Source of the DNA: Effrenium voratum
Taxonomy: Eukaryota > Sar > Dinophyceae > Suessiales > Symbiodiniaceae
NCBI GenBank assembly: GCA_963377175.1
Contig: CAUJNA010001478.1
Span: forward strand, 2,501 to 66,500
Length of the DNA: 64,000 nt
Reading direction: 5' to 3'
Part shown: piece by piece, positions 16,948 to 25,364 of the stretch
Position numbering within the stretch: the first letter of the stretch is position 1
How the letters are laid out: each line of letters starts with the position of its first letter
Notes under the pieces: generated by a model
What the model was told of the DNA's origin: nothing
The model's input: only the letters and a program-made list of their open reading frames with translations
Database searches by the model: none
Program-made: the position numbers and the translations under genes

Positions 16948-18856
16948 CTCTCCTCAATGCAAACGCGAGGTTCTTCATCGACATGCGCAGCTCATTCTGG
17001 TAGACCAACCCAAGGTCCCAGTTCTTCTGGTAGTCGGCCTTTGTGCTCCGCTCGTGGGGGTCGATTTTGGGAGGTTTGATCACGCTCAGCGTAAACACTT
17101 TCCCCCAATTCCGATCTCTGAACTTCGAAATTCTTCGATCGGCCCTCTCGAGCTCGGCGGTCGTTAGGAACTCCTCTGAACTCCTCCACCGCCTTGATGA
17201 TGACGTCCTAGTTGGTTCATCACTAATGAATTCCTTGTACACGGCTCCTACCTGAGTGTCTTGGTGAAATGCTGCCTTGAAGGATCGCTCCTCATTGTCT
17301 TCGGCCACACCCGAAGCGAGGTCCCAGATATCCGCAATGGACCTCAGCATGTCGGCTCCTTCGATGCAGTACTTGGTGACGTTCAGCAGTTCGGGGTTCT
17401 TTGTAAGTAGCGACGCCTCCCCACAAAGCTGGTTCAATGCTGCGACTATCTTCTTTCCCTTGCTGCAGAACTCTCTCCATCCTAGCATGCATTCATCGGC
17501 AGAAAGTAGCCCGAAGATCTTGCTGAGGAACTCCAACGCTATCCTCATGGATTGCCCTTCTCCTTTCATCATGCCGAGGCATTTCGCGGAGTAGTACGCT
17601 GAGTACGCATAGATGACGGGGACGCCAATGTCCTCGACCCACTTAATGCATGTACCCAGGTCACTGCTCGTCTCCATTCTCCTGGGAATTCTCTTGCCCT
17701 CCTCGACAGCGTTCTTCACGAGGTTCCCCAGGAATATCGCTGCTTGTCTGGATTTCCCGACCGGCACACAGAAGAATTCATTTGCATTGACGACGGTCGC
17801 ATTGGCAGTCATCTTGATGATATTCTCCAGAGCCAGGAAAGTCCAAAATAGACAGCAATATATGAAACCACTGAATGGATTCGGTTTCCACCCAGCTGTA
17901 GCCTGAGACTGAGGTTCGGGTCTGGCCCGGAACCTCGGTTCGGGTCTGGCCCGGAACCTAGTTGGTACAGTCGAAGTGGTGTGTCTTCCACACGCAGCAG
18001 TTTGTCGCCGATGTGAAATTCCCCGCGCTATGCAAGCAAGAGCGAGATTCAGTCGCGCCTGTTGAAGGCACTTTGCTCGAGCACGAAAACGCCGGAGGAT
18101 CACACTCACAATCAATGACGTGTACAACTGGGTTTCTTTAGTTTCCCGACCAGCACAAGGTCCATGTTCATGGTTCCCATTACATTTCTTGGACAACGAA
18201 CTTCCAAGTTCAAAGTTCCAGGAAACAACTCTCCACGGTTTCTTGATTGGCAGAGGTTTCTTCGCGTACCTTTGTTTCAAACCGTAGCGACACCCATCAA
18301 ACTCATGACTGGTGCCATCATGAACAACCTCACGCAGTCTCTCATCCTTCCAAGAATCGCAACTTCCAGGCAATTCAAACAGAACAGCAGCACGTTTCGT
18401 CAAGGCATGTCGTTTGATTTCCACAAAACGTCCAAACGACTTCCAAAATTCCTTTTGTTTGGCCTCGATTTTCTCTGCGGTGTCAATTCCGCGAGTCTTG
18501 TTGAGGCGTGCCCATGATGATCCCCCCGTGCAAGGCCCGGCGAAGAACAACAAATCGGAAGATTTAGTGAGCACATGTCTAGCGATTCTCCCCCCGTACT
18601 CGCTCATCAAGTCATCGACCAAAGTGACGGTCACGACCTGAGGCCCCTTATGCCGGGCAAGGGTAGTGAACCAGTTGCGAGGCTCGGAACATGCTATCAG
18701 CACTATGGGCCGGGACAAGTCAACGCTATACAAGGTGACGATTGTGCGAGTTCTCATACCAGGAAGCGAGACATGCAACGGAGCGCGAAGCACACCACCG
18801 TCATGGTTAACCAGCGCGAGCTCAATGCCCGGCGCTAACTGTGGTTTGTGCTTCAC
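16748..18856 (-). CDS. Element B methyltransferase-like domain followed by start of an unknown ORF
   Basis: 702 codons in one frame, which I read as two proteins. Residues about 40-250 repeat the domain seen after RNase H in element A. IVLIACSEPRNWF near 50-62 takes the place of CEFCCSDDSKLG, TVTLVDDLM follows, then FFAGPCTGGSSWARL near 104-118, LFELPGSC near 158, DGCRYG near 187, and KPWRVVSWN with HEHGPCAGRETKE after that. Between about residues 275 and 345 the frame crosses a duplicated palindromic 24-bp unit and likely non-coding leader. A new protein probably starts at the Met at about 17815 (MTANATVVNANEFF), with an AAG before it. That protein is helical and unrecognised (FGLLSADECMLGWREFCSKG) and continues at 16947. 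The residues that would bind S-adenosylmethionine are weaker here than in element A. Confidence 0.55.
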   Translation of the reverse strand: MKHKPQLAPGIELALVNHDGGVLRAPLHVSLPGMRTRTIVTLYSVDLSRPIVLIACSEPRNWFTTLARHKGPQVVTVTLVDDLMSEYGGRIARHVLTKSSDLLFFAGPCTGGSSWARLNKTRGIDTAEKIEAKQKEFWKSFGRFVEIKRHALTKRAAVLFELPGSCDSWKDERLREVVHDGTSHEFDGCRYGLKQRYAKKPLPIKKPWRVVSWNFELGSSLSKKCNGNHEHGPCAGRETKETQLYTSLIVSVILRRFRARAKCLQQARLNLALACIARGISHRRQTAACGRHTTSTVPTRFRARPEPRFRARPEPQSQATAGWKPNPFSGFIYCCLFWTFLALENIIKMTANATVVNANEFFCVPVGKSRQAAIFLGNLVKNAVEEGKRIPRRMETSSDLGTCIKWVEDIGVPVIYAYSAYYSAKCLGMMKGEGQSMRIALEFLSKIFGLLSADECMLGWREFCSKGKKIVAALNQLCGEASLLTKNPELLNVTKYCIEGADMLRSIADIWDLASGVAEDNEERSFKAAFHQDTQVGAVYKEFISDEPTRTSSSRRWRSSEEFLTTAELERADRRISKFRDRNWGKVFTLSVIKPPKIDPHERSTKADYQKNWDLGLVYQNELRMSMKNLAFALRRDEHAHQHNLLRWDDLRVNPQRHLRRVHRGGELTHVCILHLEEVAAIGRREEHFGSIVQSLLSIAQV

Positions 18857-19189
18857 CGCAATGCGATATGGAACAAAACAACGACCAGGAACAATTGCTC
18901 ATGACTGATATGCAGACAACGCATAAGCAGCTTCAACCGGAGCAAAGTATCCAAAGCAAGGTCATTGATGCATTTCAATTCTACGCGTTCGTCTGACAAT
19001 TCTTCAACGAATGCAGCCAGCACAGACTGCAAATCAACATCACCGGACCCAACATGAATTGGTCGTGGTCCCGGAGATCGCTCCCGCGCCGGTACAGCAA
19101 CCGGAACAGGATGGAACTGCCAAACTGCGCGTTCAACCCACCCATCAATCCGTTCACATTGCAACCCAGGATCAACTCTGTCCTCAACC

Positions 19190-20128
19190 TTAAGCCATGA
19201 CACATTCCTCAGAAACCAAGTGGAACGGTGTCACGACCGCGAGTGGATGTTTCACACGCATCAGTCTGGGCCCTTTGGCAACAACAACCGGATCATGTCC
19301 TTCATGCTCATGCAATCCTTCTTTAGACGTCAGGCCGGGCCACCACAGGTCCGGGGGCATGATCGGAATATGTGTGTACGGAAATGTGGGAACTCCGTCA
19401 ACCGTCCCCGAAGCAGTCTGCATGGTCCCTTTTATGGGATCACACGTAGGTGTGAGCGCCTTGAGGGTATCCGGGTCAGACAGCAAACTCGGGTCAAGTA
19501 GACCAATCTGCAAACATGCATGTTTCCATTTGCGCCCATCATTGAACGCCTTGGTGTAGATGTCAGCCGCCATCCGGTCGGTGACCTCGTACGCCAGATA
19601 CATGTAATCACGCGTGAACATCTCATGCATCCACGAAACGCAAACGCCATGGCTTCTCTCAAGGTGGCGCATCGTAGGGTTTCTCCCCGATCGCACAACC
19701 CCGATCATAGCCTTGTTATCGTCATAGAACACAAAGTTCGGTGACTTCTTGAGAATCCGCTGCAACAACTTAAGAGCAGGCATACCCATGGCTCTCATGG
19801 CAACATCGGCCGCTACAATTTCGGCCTCAGGAGTTGGGTGACTCACACAACCCTGTCTTTTCGAGCTGCCAGACAACGGAAACCGAGTATTAGGCCCTTG
19901 TATATTCAAACGCCCACCAGAGGTGGAACGCAACGATTCAACACATCCTGCAAAATCGGCGTCAGCATACAAGGCCAGGCGCACGTCATCCATGGGGTCT
20001 CCGACCCAACCGACCATGCGCCAGTGTTTTGTATGATGTACATAGCACATCAAATGATGCAAACCCCGATCATCGGAGTCAGTCCACTTGTGCACATTTC
20101 GTGCCAAGCGATTCACTTGCCGCAACAA
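19190..20128 (-). CDS. Element B RNase H
   Basis: 312 codons. The start (LRQVNRLARNVHKWTDSDDR) is the RT-RNase H connection. The RNase H itself shows ALYADADFAGCVESLRSTSG near residue 52, TPEAEIVAADVAMRAMG near 97, FYDDNKAMIGVVRSGRNPT near 134, HLERSHGVCVSWMHEMF, and AADIYTKAF near 191. These are the Ty1/copia-type catalytic Asp and Glu positions. It degrades the RNA strand of the RNA-DNA hybrid during reverse transcription. The last 100 residues (LWWPGLTSKEGLHEHEGHD) link to the next domain. An out-of-frame segment at 19203-18853 probably carries the linker to the methyltransferase-like domain. Confidence 0.85.
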   Translation of the reverse strand: MLRQVNRLARNVHKWTDSDDRGLHHLMCYVHHTKHWRMVGWVGDPMDDVRLALYADADFAGCVESLRSTSGGRLNIQGPNTRFPLSGSSKRQGCVSHPTPEAEIVAADVAMRAMGMPALKLLQRILKKSPNFVFYDDNKAMIGVVRSGRNPTMRHLERSHGVCVSWMHEMFTRDYMYLAYEVTDRMAADIYTKAFNDGRKWKHACLQIGLLDPSLLSDPDTLKALTPTCDPIKGTMQTASGTVDGVPTFPYTHIPIMPPDLWWPGLTSKEGLHEHEGHDPVVVAKGPRLMRVKHPLAVVTPFHLVSEECVMA

Positions 20129-20207
20129 ATCGAAGCGAGCGCGCCCTACAGCAACTTCATCAGTACGCTAGCGGCATGCGGAGCAAGGTGTCCACGCACG
20201 GGCTCCT

Positions 20208-21470
20208 TCATGGCCAACTCAGGAGTCCCTCCCCGCTGGTCCGGCACTGAGGCAGAACCGTCGGTGGGCACAAGATTGTCCAATTGCACGCGACTGACGG
20301 GCCCTCTTTTGCAGGCTTCCGTGAGACGTGACCCTTTGTTTCTTCATGTATTTCAGGTGTGACAACCTTATTCAACTTTACGTCGCCCGCCACCTCAAGA
20401 TAGCGGTCAACACAGGAACGTAGGAACTGTTCCATGTCATAGGTCACCGTTGTGACGCGGTGTCCGTTCCCGAGAGTGACGTTCCCCTTGCTTTGATTAC
20501 AACCAAGGTACATGTCAAGTCCAGTCTCGGGCTGAATCTTCAAGCGTGTACGCAGCATGCTCCATCCCTGGGCAAGGTTCTTTTTGGGCCCCGCCATTTT
20601 GAAGTCATCGACATACACAACCAGAACAAGTTGGAGCTTTTCATGAATGTACACTGACGGCCATTCCTCACCGATGGGTTCAAAGCCAACGGCACGCACC
20701 GACTCATCACAGTGCTGCTCCCAAAATGTTCCTGCATCGGGATGTCCGTACAGTGCCTTCCTCAGTGGAACCACGGGCCTCCTGTACTTACCCCGCTTAC
20801 ATTCACTCGGCGCAGCCTCAGGTGGCAATTCAATCCAACATGGTGTGCCTCTCAGTGTGGCCTGCATGTACGCTTGCACAGCGTCGGCCATCTGCACATC
20901 CCAACCATCATGACAACCCAAAAAATCCGCCCAACGCGAGGCCTCGAACGAAGCAGGAGAGTTCCCCAAGTCTTGAAACATCGCAGCTTCAAAGCTTTGA
21001 TTCTTCACCTGGTTCCCCAGCAACACGCCTCTACCTTTGAACTTCCTCTTGGGATCGCCAACAGGCAATTGTGAGTGCTTTTCAACACAAATACCATGTG
21101 CGCGAGCCATGTGTATCTCTTCTCCTTTCGCTTTTGCCTCCTTGGCTACAGCGTCATATTCCCGCACTGCATCAAGGTCGAAGACGCCCTGGTCGATTAA
21201 TCCCGACCATTCTTTCTTCATTGATGCCAGGGCGTCGGGGTTGGTCAACATTTCTTTTCGGCCAACCGGCCTGGACACCAATGCGTCGAAGAATCGAACA
21301 ACTTTCTCGGCCTTCTCTCTGTGCTGTATTAGCTCAGAGGTCACACACGGCATCGATGGGTACTTCTTAGCTTCGCCATCCTCTCCTACTGCAGGTAGCG
21401 CAAGTGGCACTTTTCCCGATACCACCTCAGCAGACTCCTCCCATTCATACCAGGTAAAATCCGTCAGCAT
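20208..21470 (-). CDS. Element B reverse transcriptase
   Basis: 420 codons. Motifs in order: KEWSGLIDQGVFDLDAV (about 89), VGDPKRKFKGRGVLLGNQV (about 138), QMADAVQAYMQATL with the first catalytic Asp (about 192), LRKALYGHPDAGTFWEQH (about 232), and VVYVDDFKMAGPKKNL with the catalytic Asp pair (about 282). It is then followed by LDMYLGCNQSKG. Length and order are those of a complete copia RT. The last 30 residues lose sense, and the reading resumes in the RNase H frame at 20128. RT of element A (9168-10181) has the same architecture but a clearly different sequence, so B is a separate lineage and not a recent duplicate of A. Confidence 0.88.
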   Translation of the reverse strand: MLTDFTWYEWEESAEVVSGKVPLALPAVGEDGEAKKYPSMPCVTSELIQHREKAEKVVRFFDALVSRPVGRKEMLTNPDALASMKKEWSGLIDQGVFDLDAVREYDAVAKEAKAKGEEIHMARAHGICVEKHSQLPVGDPKRKFKGRGVLLGNQVKNQSFEAAMFQDLGNSPASFEASRWADFLGCHDGWDVQMADAVQAYMQATLRGTPCWIELPPEAAPSECKRGKYRRPVVPLRKALYGHPDAGTFWEQHCDESVRAVGFEPIGEEWPSVYIHEKLQLVLVVYVDDFKMAGPKKNLAQGWSMLRTRLKIQPETGLDMYLGCNQSKGNVTLGNGHRVTTVTYDMEQFLRSCVDRYLEVAGDVKLNKVVTPEIHEETKGHVSRKPAKEGPSVACNWTILCPPTVLPQCRTSGEGLLSWP

Positions 21471-21521
21471 ATCATCCGCAGGATCCGTCCCCGATATCAG
21501 TTCAGCTTCGTCTTTCTGACG

Positions 21522-23387
21522 CTAAATGACTGATGCAACTGCCTTCGTCCAATTTGGAGTCGGCCTCGACCGCTCCTCAGACTTGAACTTCCAGGCATAT
21601 ATTACTACCAGACACACAAATTCTTTCTCAAGCTGAACACTCTGTCTCAAGACATCTTGGGATTGCTTGGAATCCATGAGGACAACCACTCCGTCAACCG
21701 GATTTACGACTATCCTGACCCAATCAAGCTCAGCCAAGTGTTTCCCATCCTGTGGGTTCTTGATCTTTGACACGTTCTTTCGCAATCCCCAATTGTACTG
21801 CCATTCAACTCCACCCCAGCGGTTCCGAATTCTCTTAGCACCGGGCATCTGCAATGTCTGCGTTTCGGCTGGCGTAGAAATCTCAGATCCTTTGCTCTTG
21901 GGTTCTTCTTTCTTCTTCTTGCCACCACCCTTCACCTCTGCTTTCTCTCCCTCGGTGTAGTACTTTCTCATCATTGCCCATTCGACGGGAGTATATTCTG
22001 GAGGTCTCGTCGTCTTCATCAACCTGAAGCCATCCTTCCCGACGGGATATGGTCTTCCGGCCTTGTCGATCTTAACCTCCTTGCCATCATCGTTGACATA
22101 CGTTATGCCATCCCCAGGTAGTCCAGCCGAAACATGTGGAAGGTCGGGCTTCACAACTTCTTCATCACCCTTGGCATGTCCATCGCCCTTCCCTTTTGAC
22201 GAGCTCGGCCTAGCATCCTCTCCTTCTACATGATCCCCCCGATCCCCGACAAGTATCTCCGGGCCTTCATCAAGCAGTAGACCAGCGATCTGATCGACCT
22301 CATCGTCAAGCAGTCGCTTTTCGTCACTCTGCAATAACTCGGGCTCGTAGTCCTCATCTTCAATCAGGCGATCACGTGCATCCAGACCGATTGCATCGAC
22401 AGACATCTCAATTCCTTCCAAAGTCTCATTGGCAGCTTTGTATTTCTGCTGTATCGGGAATGTCAGAGGCGATTTGAGGATCATCCTCTCCGTTTGATGT
22501 GGCATTCTCAACCGAGGTGGAACCTTTGCCTTCTTGATGTTTAGCTCCGCACCCGCGAGCGCAGTGAGGGCCCAAGCCCTATACTTGTTCGCCCAATGCA
22601 TCCCAGTGCTCAGCACATATCCGGCAAATATACCAGTTTCCCCTCTAGGCTCGAACTTCTCCCTCTTTTCCCCTCGTGCTTCGCTCGGCTTGAAGTCCAC
22701 TAGCGCACCAAAAGGTATCTTTGCGCCTTTGAACTCCTCGCCATGCAGTCTCAACCAGGCGCTTGACCCATTCACCTCTTCAACGTTCATCAGATGGCAC
22801 AGCGTGGTGATGGCCTGCGCCCAATAGCACGTGGGTAGACCGGCATGTGCAAGACAAGCCGAAGTCTGGTCAATGATGAATTGATTTGTTCTTTCAGCAA
22901 GGGAGTTGTTCTGCGGTCGTCCAGGCAAGGACAAGTCATGGTTCAGCTTCAGCTCAACGCAGGCATTGATCAGCTCTGGGCCATCATCCGAGTACACCTG
23001 CTTGATTTTCCTCCTACCGCAGAAGTGCTTGATAGCCCTGACGACGGAGTCAGTGTCCCTTCTCGCAGTTGGATAAGCCATAATAAGCCCGGTGTATATA
23101 TCCCGAATGATGAGCGCATATCTGCCCTCCACTTCATGATCTCCTGACGCCGTCACGAAGTCGAACGTCACCAGGTCCCCGAACGTCTTGACCTCCCGCT
23201 TGAAGGCTCCTGTTCGTGATCTGAAGTGTCTCATCTTTGCCTTGACACACGACTCACAGAAAGGATTTCGGTATCTGTGGGTAAGCAAATGAGCAACGGA
23301 ATTGGCGTCCCTCGTACACATCAACCTCGATTCCAGCATCTGGATCATCTTCATCAGCTTCTTCCTCGTTAGCTTCGGCATCACCAT
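21522..23387 (-). CDS. Element B integrase
   Basis: 621 codons. LLTHRYRNPFCESCVKAKM (about 33-52) is the zinc-binding GAG-pre-integrase knuckle. The DDE core follows: LVTFDFVTA (about 70), QVYSDDGPELINAC (about 128), and GRPQNNSLAERTNQF with the catalytic Glu (about 154). CYWAQAITTLCHLMN and a C-terminal region with FGALVDFKPSEARGEKREKF and GETGIFAGYVLSTG follow, as in copia integrases. After residue 300 there is an acidic linker and a Lys/Gly-rich part (GGGKKKKEEPKSK), then WGGVEWQYNWGLRKNVSKI, a segment of unknown role before RT. All three catalytic residues are present. Confidence 0.88.
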   Translation of the reverse strand: MVMPKLTRKKLMKMIQMLESRLMCTRDANSVAHLLTHRYRNPFCESCVKAKMRHFRSRTGAFKREVKTFGDLVTFDFVTASGDHEVEGRYALIIRDIYTGLIMAYPTARRDTDSVVRAIKHFCGRRKIKQVYSDDGPELINACVELKLNHDLSLPGRPQNNSLAERTNQFIIDQTSACLAHAGLPTCYWAQAITTLCHLMNVEEVNGSSAWLRLHGEEFKGAKIPFGALVDFKPSEARGEKREKFEPRGETGIFAGYVLSTGMHWANKYRAWALTALAGAELNIKKAKVPPRLRMPHQTERMILKSPLTFPIQQKYKAANETLEGIEMSVDAIGLDARDRLIEDEDYEPELLQSDEKRLLDDEVDQIAGLLLDEGPEILVGDRGDHVEGEDARPSSSKGKGDGHAKGDEEVVKPDLPHVSAGLPGDGITYVNDDGKEVKIDKAGRPYPVGKDGFRLMKTTRPPEYTPVEWAMMRKYYTEGEKAEVKGGGKKKKEEPKSKGSEISTPAETQTLQMPGAKRIRNRWGGVEWQYNWGLRKNVSKIKNPQDGKHLAELDWVRIVVNPVDGVVVLMDSKQSQDVLRQSVQLEKEFVCLVVIYAWKFKSEERSRPTPNWTKAVASVI

Positions 23388-24114
23388 GACGACGTGGGTC
23401 TAGCCCGACGCCCTCTGGGATTTCCTCGACTACAGGAGGCGTATGTGCAGGACCGGCTCCTCCGGGTGGTCCGAAGTCGAACGCTCCATGATGATGTTCA
23501 CCCTCAACCTCTGCGGATTCACCGGCAGCGGCGGGTATATCATTCTCACCATCATCATCCTGACCTGCCTCATCGTTCGTGACCAATGCCAATACTTCTG
23601 AAAAGTGCTCTTTGAGGTCATCGATCGTAGGGCGATGCCTGTTACTCCGAAGCTTACCATCACTCACAAGGTACGGGATGTCGTCCTTGACCTGCAAATG
23701 TACGAATCCCTGCTTTGGTGTAACCATGAAAGGTAGCTTACCAGGCATCCAGTGAAAAGCATACCCCATCTTCATGCATCTCCTCCCTATCGACAATACC
23801 TTGGGCGTCTCATCCAACACATGTGGTTCGACAGTCTCATCCAACTCGTCCACGACTATCTTGGCCACGTCAGATGTGGATGTGGAACCATTTGCGGTCT
23901 GGAACACAATCTCATCATCATCTTTTACAATATCGACGCCCAGGCTCTTCGCCTTGGCTCGTCCAATGAGATCATGACCGCATCCGGTGTCCATCAACCA
24001 CTTCACCCTTTTGCAAATACATGTCGACATTGCGAACACATTCTTCGGCAGACCATGCTGTTTCTTCCAGTCTATGACCGCTTCCTTGATCTCCCTCAAC
24101 CCAATCATACTCAA
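23254..24114 (-). CDS. Element B protease (retropepsin-like)
   Basis: 286 codons. VKWLMDTGCGHDLIG near residues 33-47 is the active-site D-T-G segment of a retropepsin, followed by FQTANGSTSTSDVAKIVV and KVLSIGRRCMKMGYAFHW, which is the layout seen in copia proteases. Residues 180-270 are an acidic linker (GQDDDGENDIP; EEEADEDDPD). The ORF overlaps the start of the integrase frame by 134 bases, so the two were probably read as one polyprotein before a frame change. The same layout is present in element A (with D-A-G) and in remnant D (scrambled active site). Confidence 0.85.
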   Translation of the reverse strand: MSMIGLREIKEAVIDWKKQHGLPKNVFAMSTCICKRVKWLMDTGCGHDLIGRAKAKSLGVDIVKDDDEIVFQTANGSTSTSDVAKIVVDELDETVEPHVLDETPKVLSIGRRCMKMGYAFHWMPGKLPFMVTPKQGFVHLQVKDDIPYLVSDGKLRSNRHRPTIDDLKEHFSEVLALVTNDEAGQDDDGENDIPAAAGESAEVEGEHHHGAFDFGPPGGAGPAHTPPVVEEIPEGVGLDPRRHGDAEANEEEADEDDPDAGIEVDVYEGRQFRCSFAYPQIPKSFL

Positions 24115-24457
24115 ACACGACGGTGTTCTCCTTGGTCACCGGAAAATAGTGTTTTCTGTAGACATCGTCCACCACCTCTTCCAGTATCCTTGCTCTTATC
24201 AATGATCGTTGGACTTGATAGGCTGATAATTCTCGATGATCACTGTTCTTGAACTTCTTCTCGTCAATGTGCACGTACTGATAAGGACCATTCTCATTGC
24301 CCTCATAACCATACCACTCTTCCTTTCGTTCCCATTGCCTACTTTCGTCTTCAAGATAGGTGATTTCCCCATTCTCGTCGACGTCGAGTACTTCCTTGAA
24401 CCATACCATTTTCTCGGGGATCTCGGACTCACCAGACCATCTTGACGATTCACTCAT
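23972..24457 (-). CDS. Element B gag-protease linker ORF
   Basis: 161 codons between the zinc-finger gag ORF and the protease. It is rich in Glu, Asp and aromatic residues (MVWFKEVLDVDENGEITYLE; EEWYGYEGNENGPYQYVHI) and continues as VYRKHYFPVTKENTVVFEYD. The end overlaps the protease frame, where WSAEECVRNVDMYLQKGEV is replaced by the protease reading. No catalytic motif is visible. It is best regarded as a polyprotein segment of unknown function rather than a separate gene. Confidence 0.6.
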   Translation of the reverse strand: MSESSRWSGESEIPEKMVWFKEVLDVDENGEITYLEDESRQWERKEEWYGYEGNENGPYQYVHIDEKKFKNSDHRELSAYQVQRSLIRARILEEVVDDVYRKHYFPVTKENTVVFEYDWVEGDQGSGHRLEETAWSAEECVRNVDMYLQKGEVVDGHRMRS

Positions 24458-24512
24458 GGCATCGTCATCACGCTCGTGGTAGACAGTCTCGGCTTCATCC
24501 GGTTCAACTTGA

Positions 24513-25364
24513 TCAACGTCCTTCCTGCGCAGGGACCGACTGCTTCAATACTATCGCAGGCATGGCGATGGCCCTTCTCGCAATCGCAGGTGCTGCGGCC
24601 TTGGGGGCAGCCTTCGACTTGGCTTGCGCCTTGTCTCCTGACGTTGCCGGAGCCGAGTTGTTCTTGAAGATCTCACGCTTGAATTTGCAAGCGCTCCCTT
24701 TCTCACACTTTCCCTTCTGGAACGCGAAGCACACCCCATCCTCCTTCTTCGGCGAGGATGATCTGGATTTGGACTTCCCCTTCCCTTTTCCTTTAGGCAT
24801 GTTCTCCAGCTTGTGCTCCGTCTTCTTGCTGTGAGAAAATGTGCATTCGTTCCCCTTCAAGCATCCCTTCTCCGCTTTGAAGTGATACCAACATGGATTC
24901 TCTTTGCTTCCGCTCGGACTCTTGCCCCTGTCGTTGGCACCGTCGGACTTGCCGTTCTTGCCAGCGTGACCCTTTGCTTTGGCTCTCGGGAGCACAGGAG
25001 CGGCATCAGGTCCATTGGATTTGCCCTTTTTGCCTTTTCCACCCTGGCCCTCCTGCTTGCCAGCAGCTGGAGCCGCGTCTTTGCCGCCTGACTTCATCAT
25101 TGATTTGACCGACTTCTCCTTCGTGTCGAGCATCAGATCTTCTCTATCCGATTTGATTTGATGGTCGATCAATGCCAACAAGAATTCATACGACTTCTGA
25201 GGATGTTTGTCTGGTAATCTGTGGTAGGCGTTCAGACCAAACTCCATCTTCTTGCTCCCTTTGATCTTCCTGTAAAGGATATCCCTGAGAGCCAATGTGC
25301 TGGGTCTATCCTCGTTCCTCATCTTCAGCAGCAAATCATACCACTTGTTCCTGAACACAACCAA
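24513..25364 (-). CDS. Element B gag C-terminal part with CCCH-like fingers
   Basis: 283 codons. It continues the 27733-25325 gag after a frame change: VVFRNKWYDLLLKMRNEDRP is the expected capsid helix, and RLPDKHPQKSYEFLLALIDH follows. From about 110 it is Gly/Lys-rich (GKGKKGKSNG). Near residue 158 comes C-x9-C-x5-C-x3-H (CWYHFKAEKGCLKGNECTFSH region), and near 212 a second copy, C-x7-C-x5-C, that lacks the final His (CFAFQKGKCEKGSACKFK). These resemble CCCH RNA-binding fingers, not the retroviral CCHC knuckle. The Ala/Lys-rich tail suits nucleic-acid binding. The role would be packaging of element RNA, which is inference. Confidence 0.7.
   Translation of the reverse strand: MVVFRNKWYDLLLKMRNEDRPSTLALRDILYRKIKGSKKMEFGLNAYHRLPDKHPQKSYEFLLALIDHQIKSDREDLMLDTKEKSVKSMMKSGGKDAAPAAGKQEGQGGKGKKGKSNGPDAAPVLPRAKAKGHAGKNGKSDGANDRGKSPSGSKENPCWYHFKAEKGCLKGNECTFSHSKKTEHKLENMPKGKGKGKSKSRSSSPKKEDGVCFAFQKGKCEKGSACKFKREIFKNNSAPATSGDKAQAKSKAAPKAAAPAIARRAIAMPAIVLKQSVPAQEGR

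Noticed and set aside
15868..18856. A third complete LTR element starting at about 17.8 kb
   Set aside because: No LTR, primer site or pol domains of its own are seen; its later modules (SGNH-like, zinc ribbon, KptA-like) fit the 3' block of element B.
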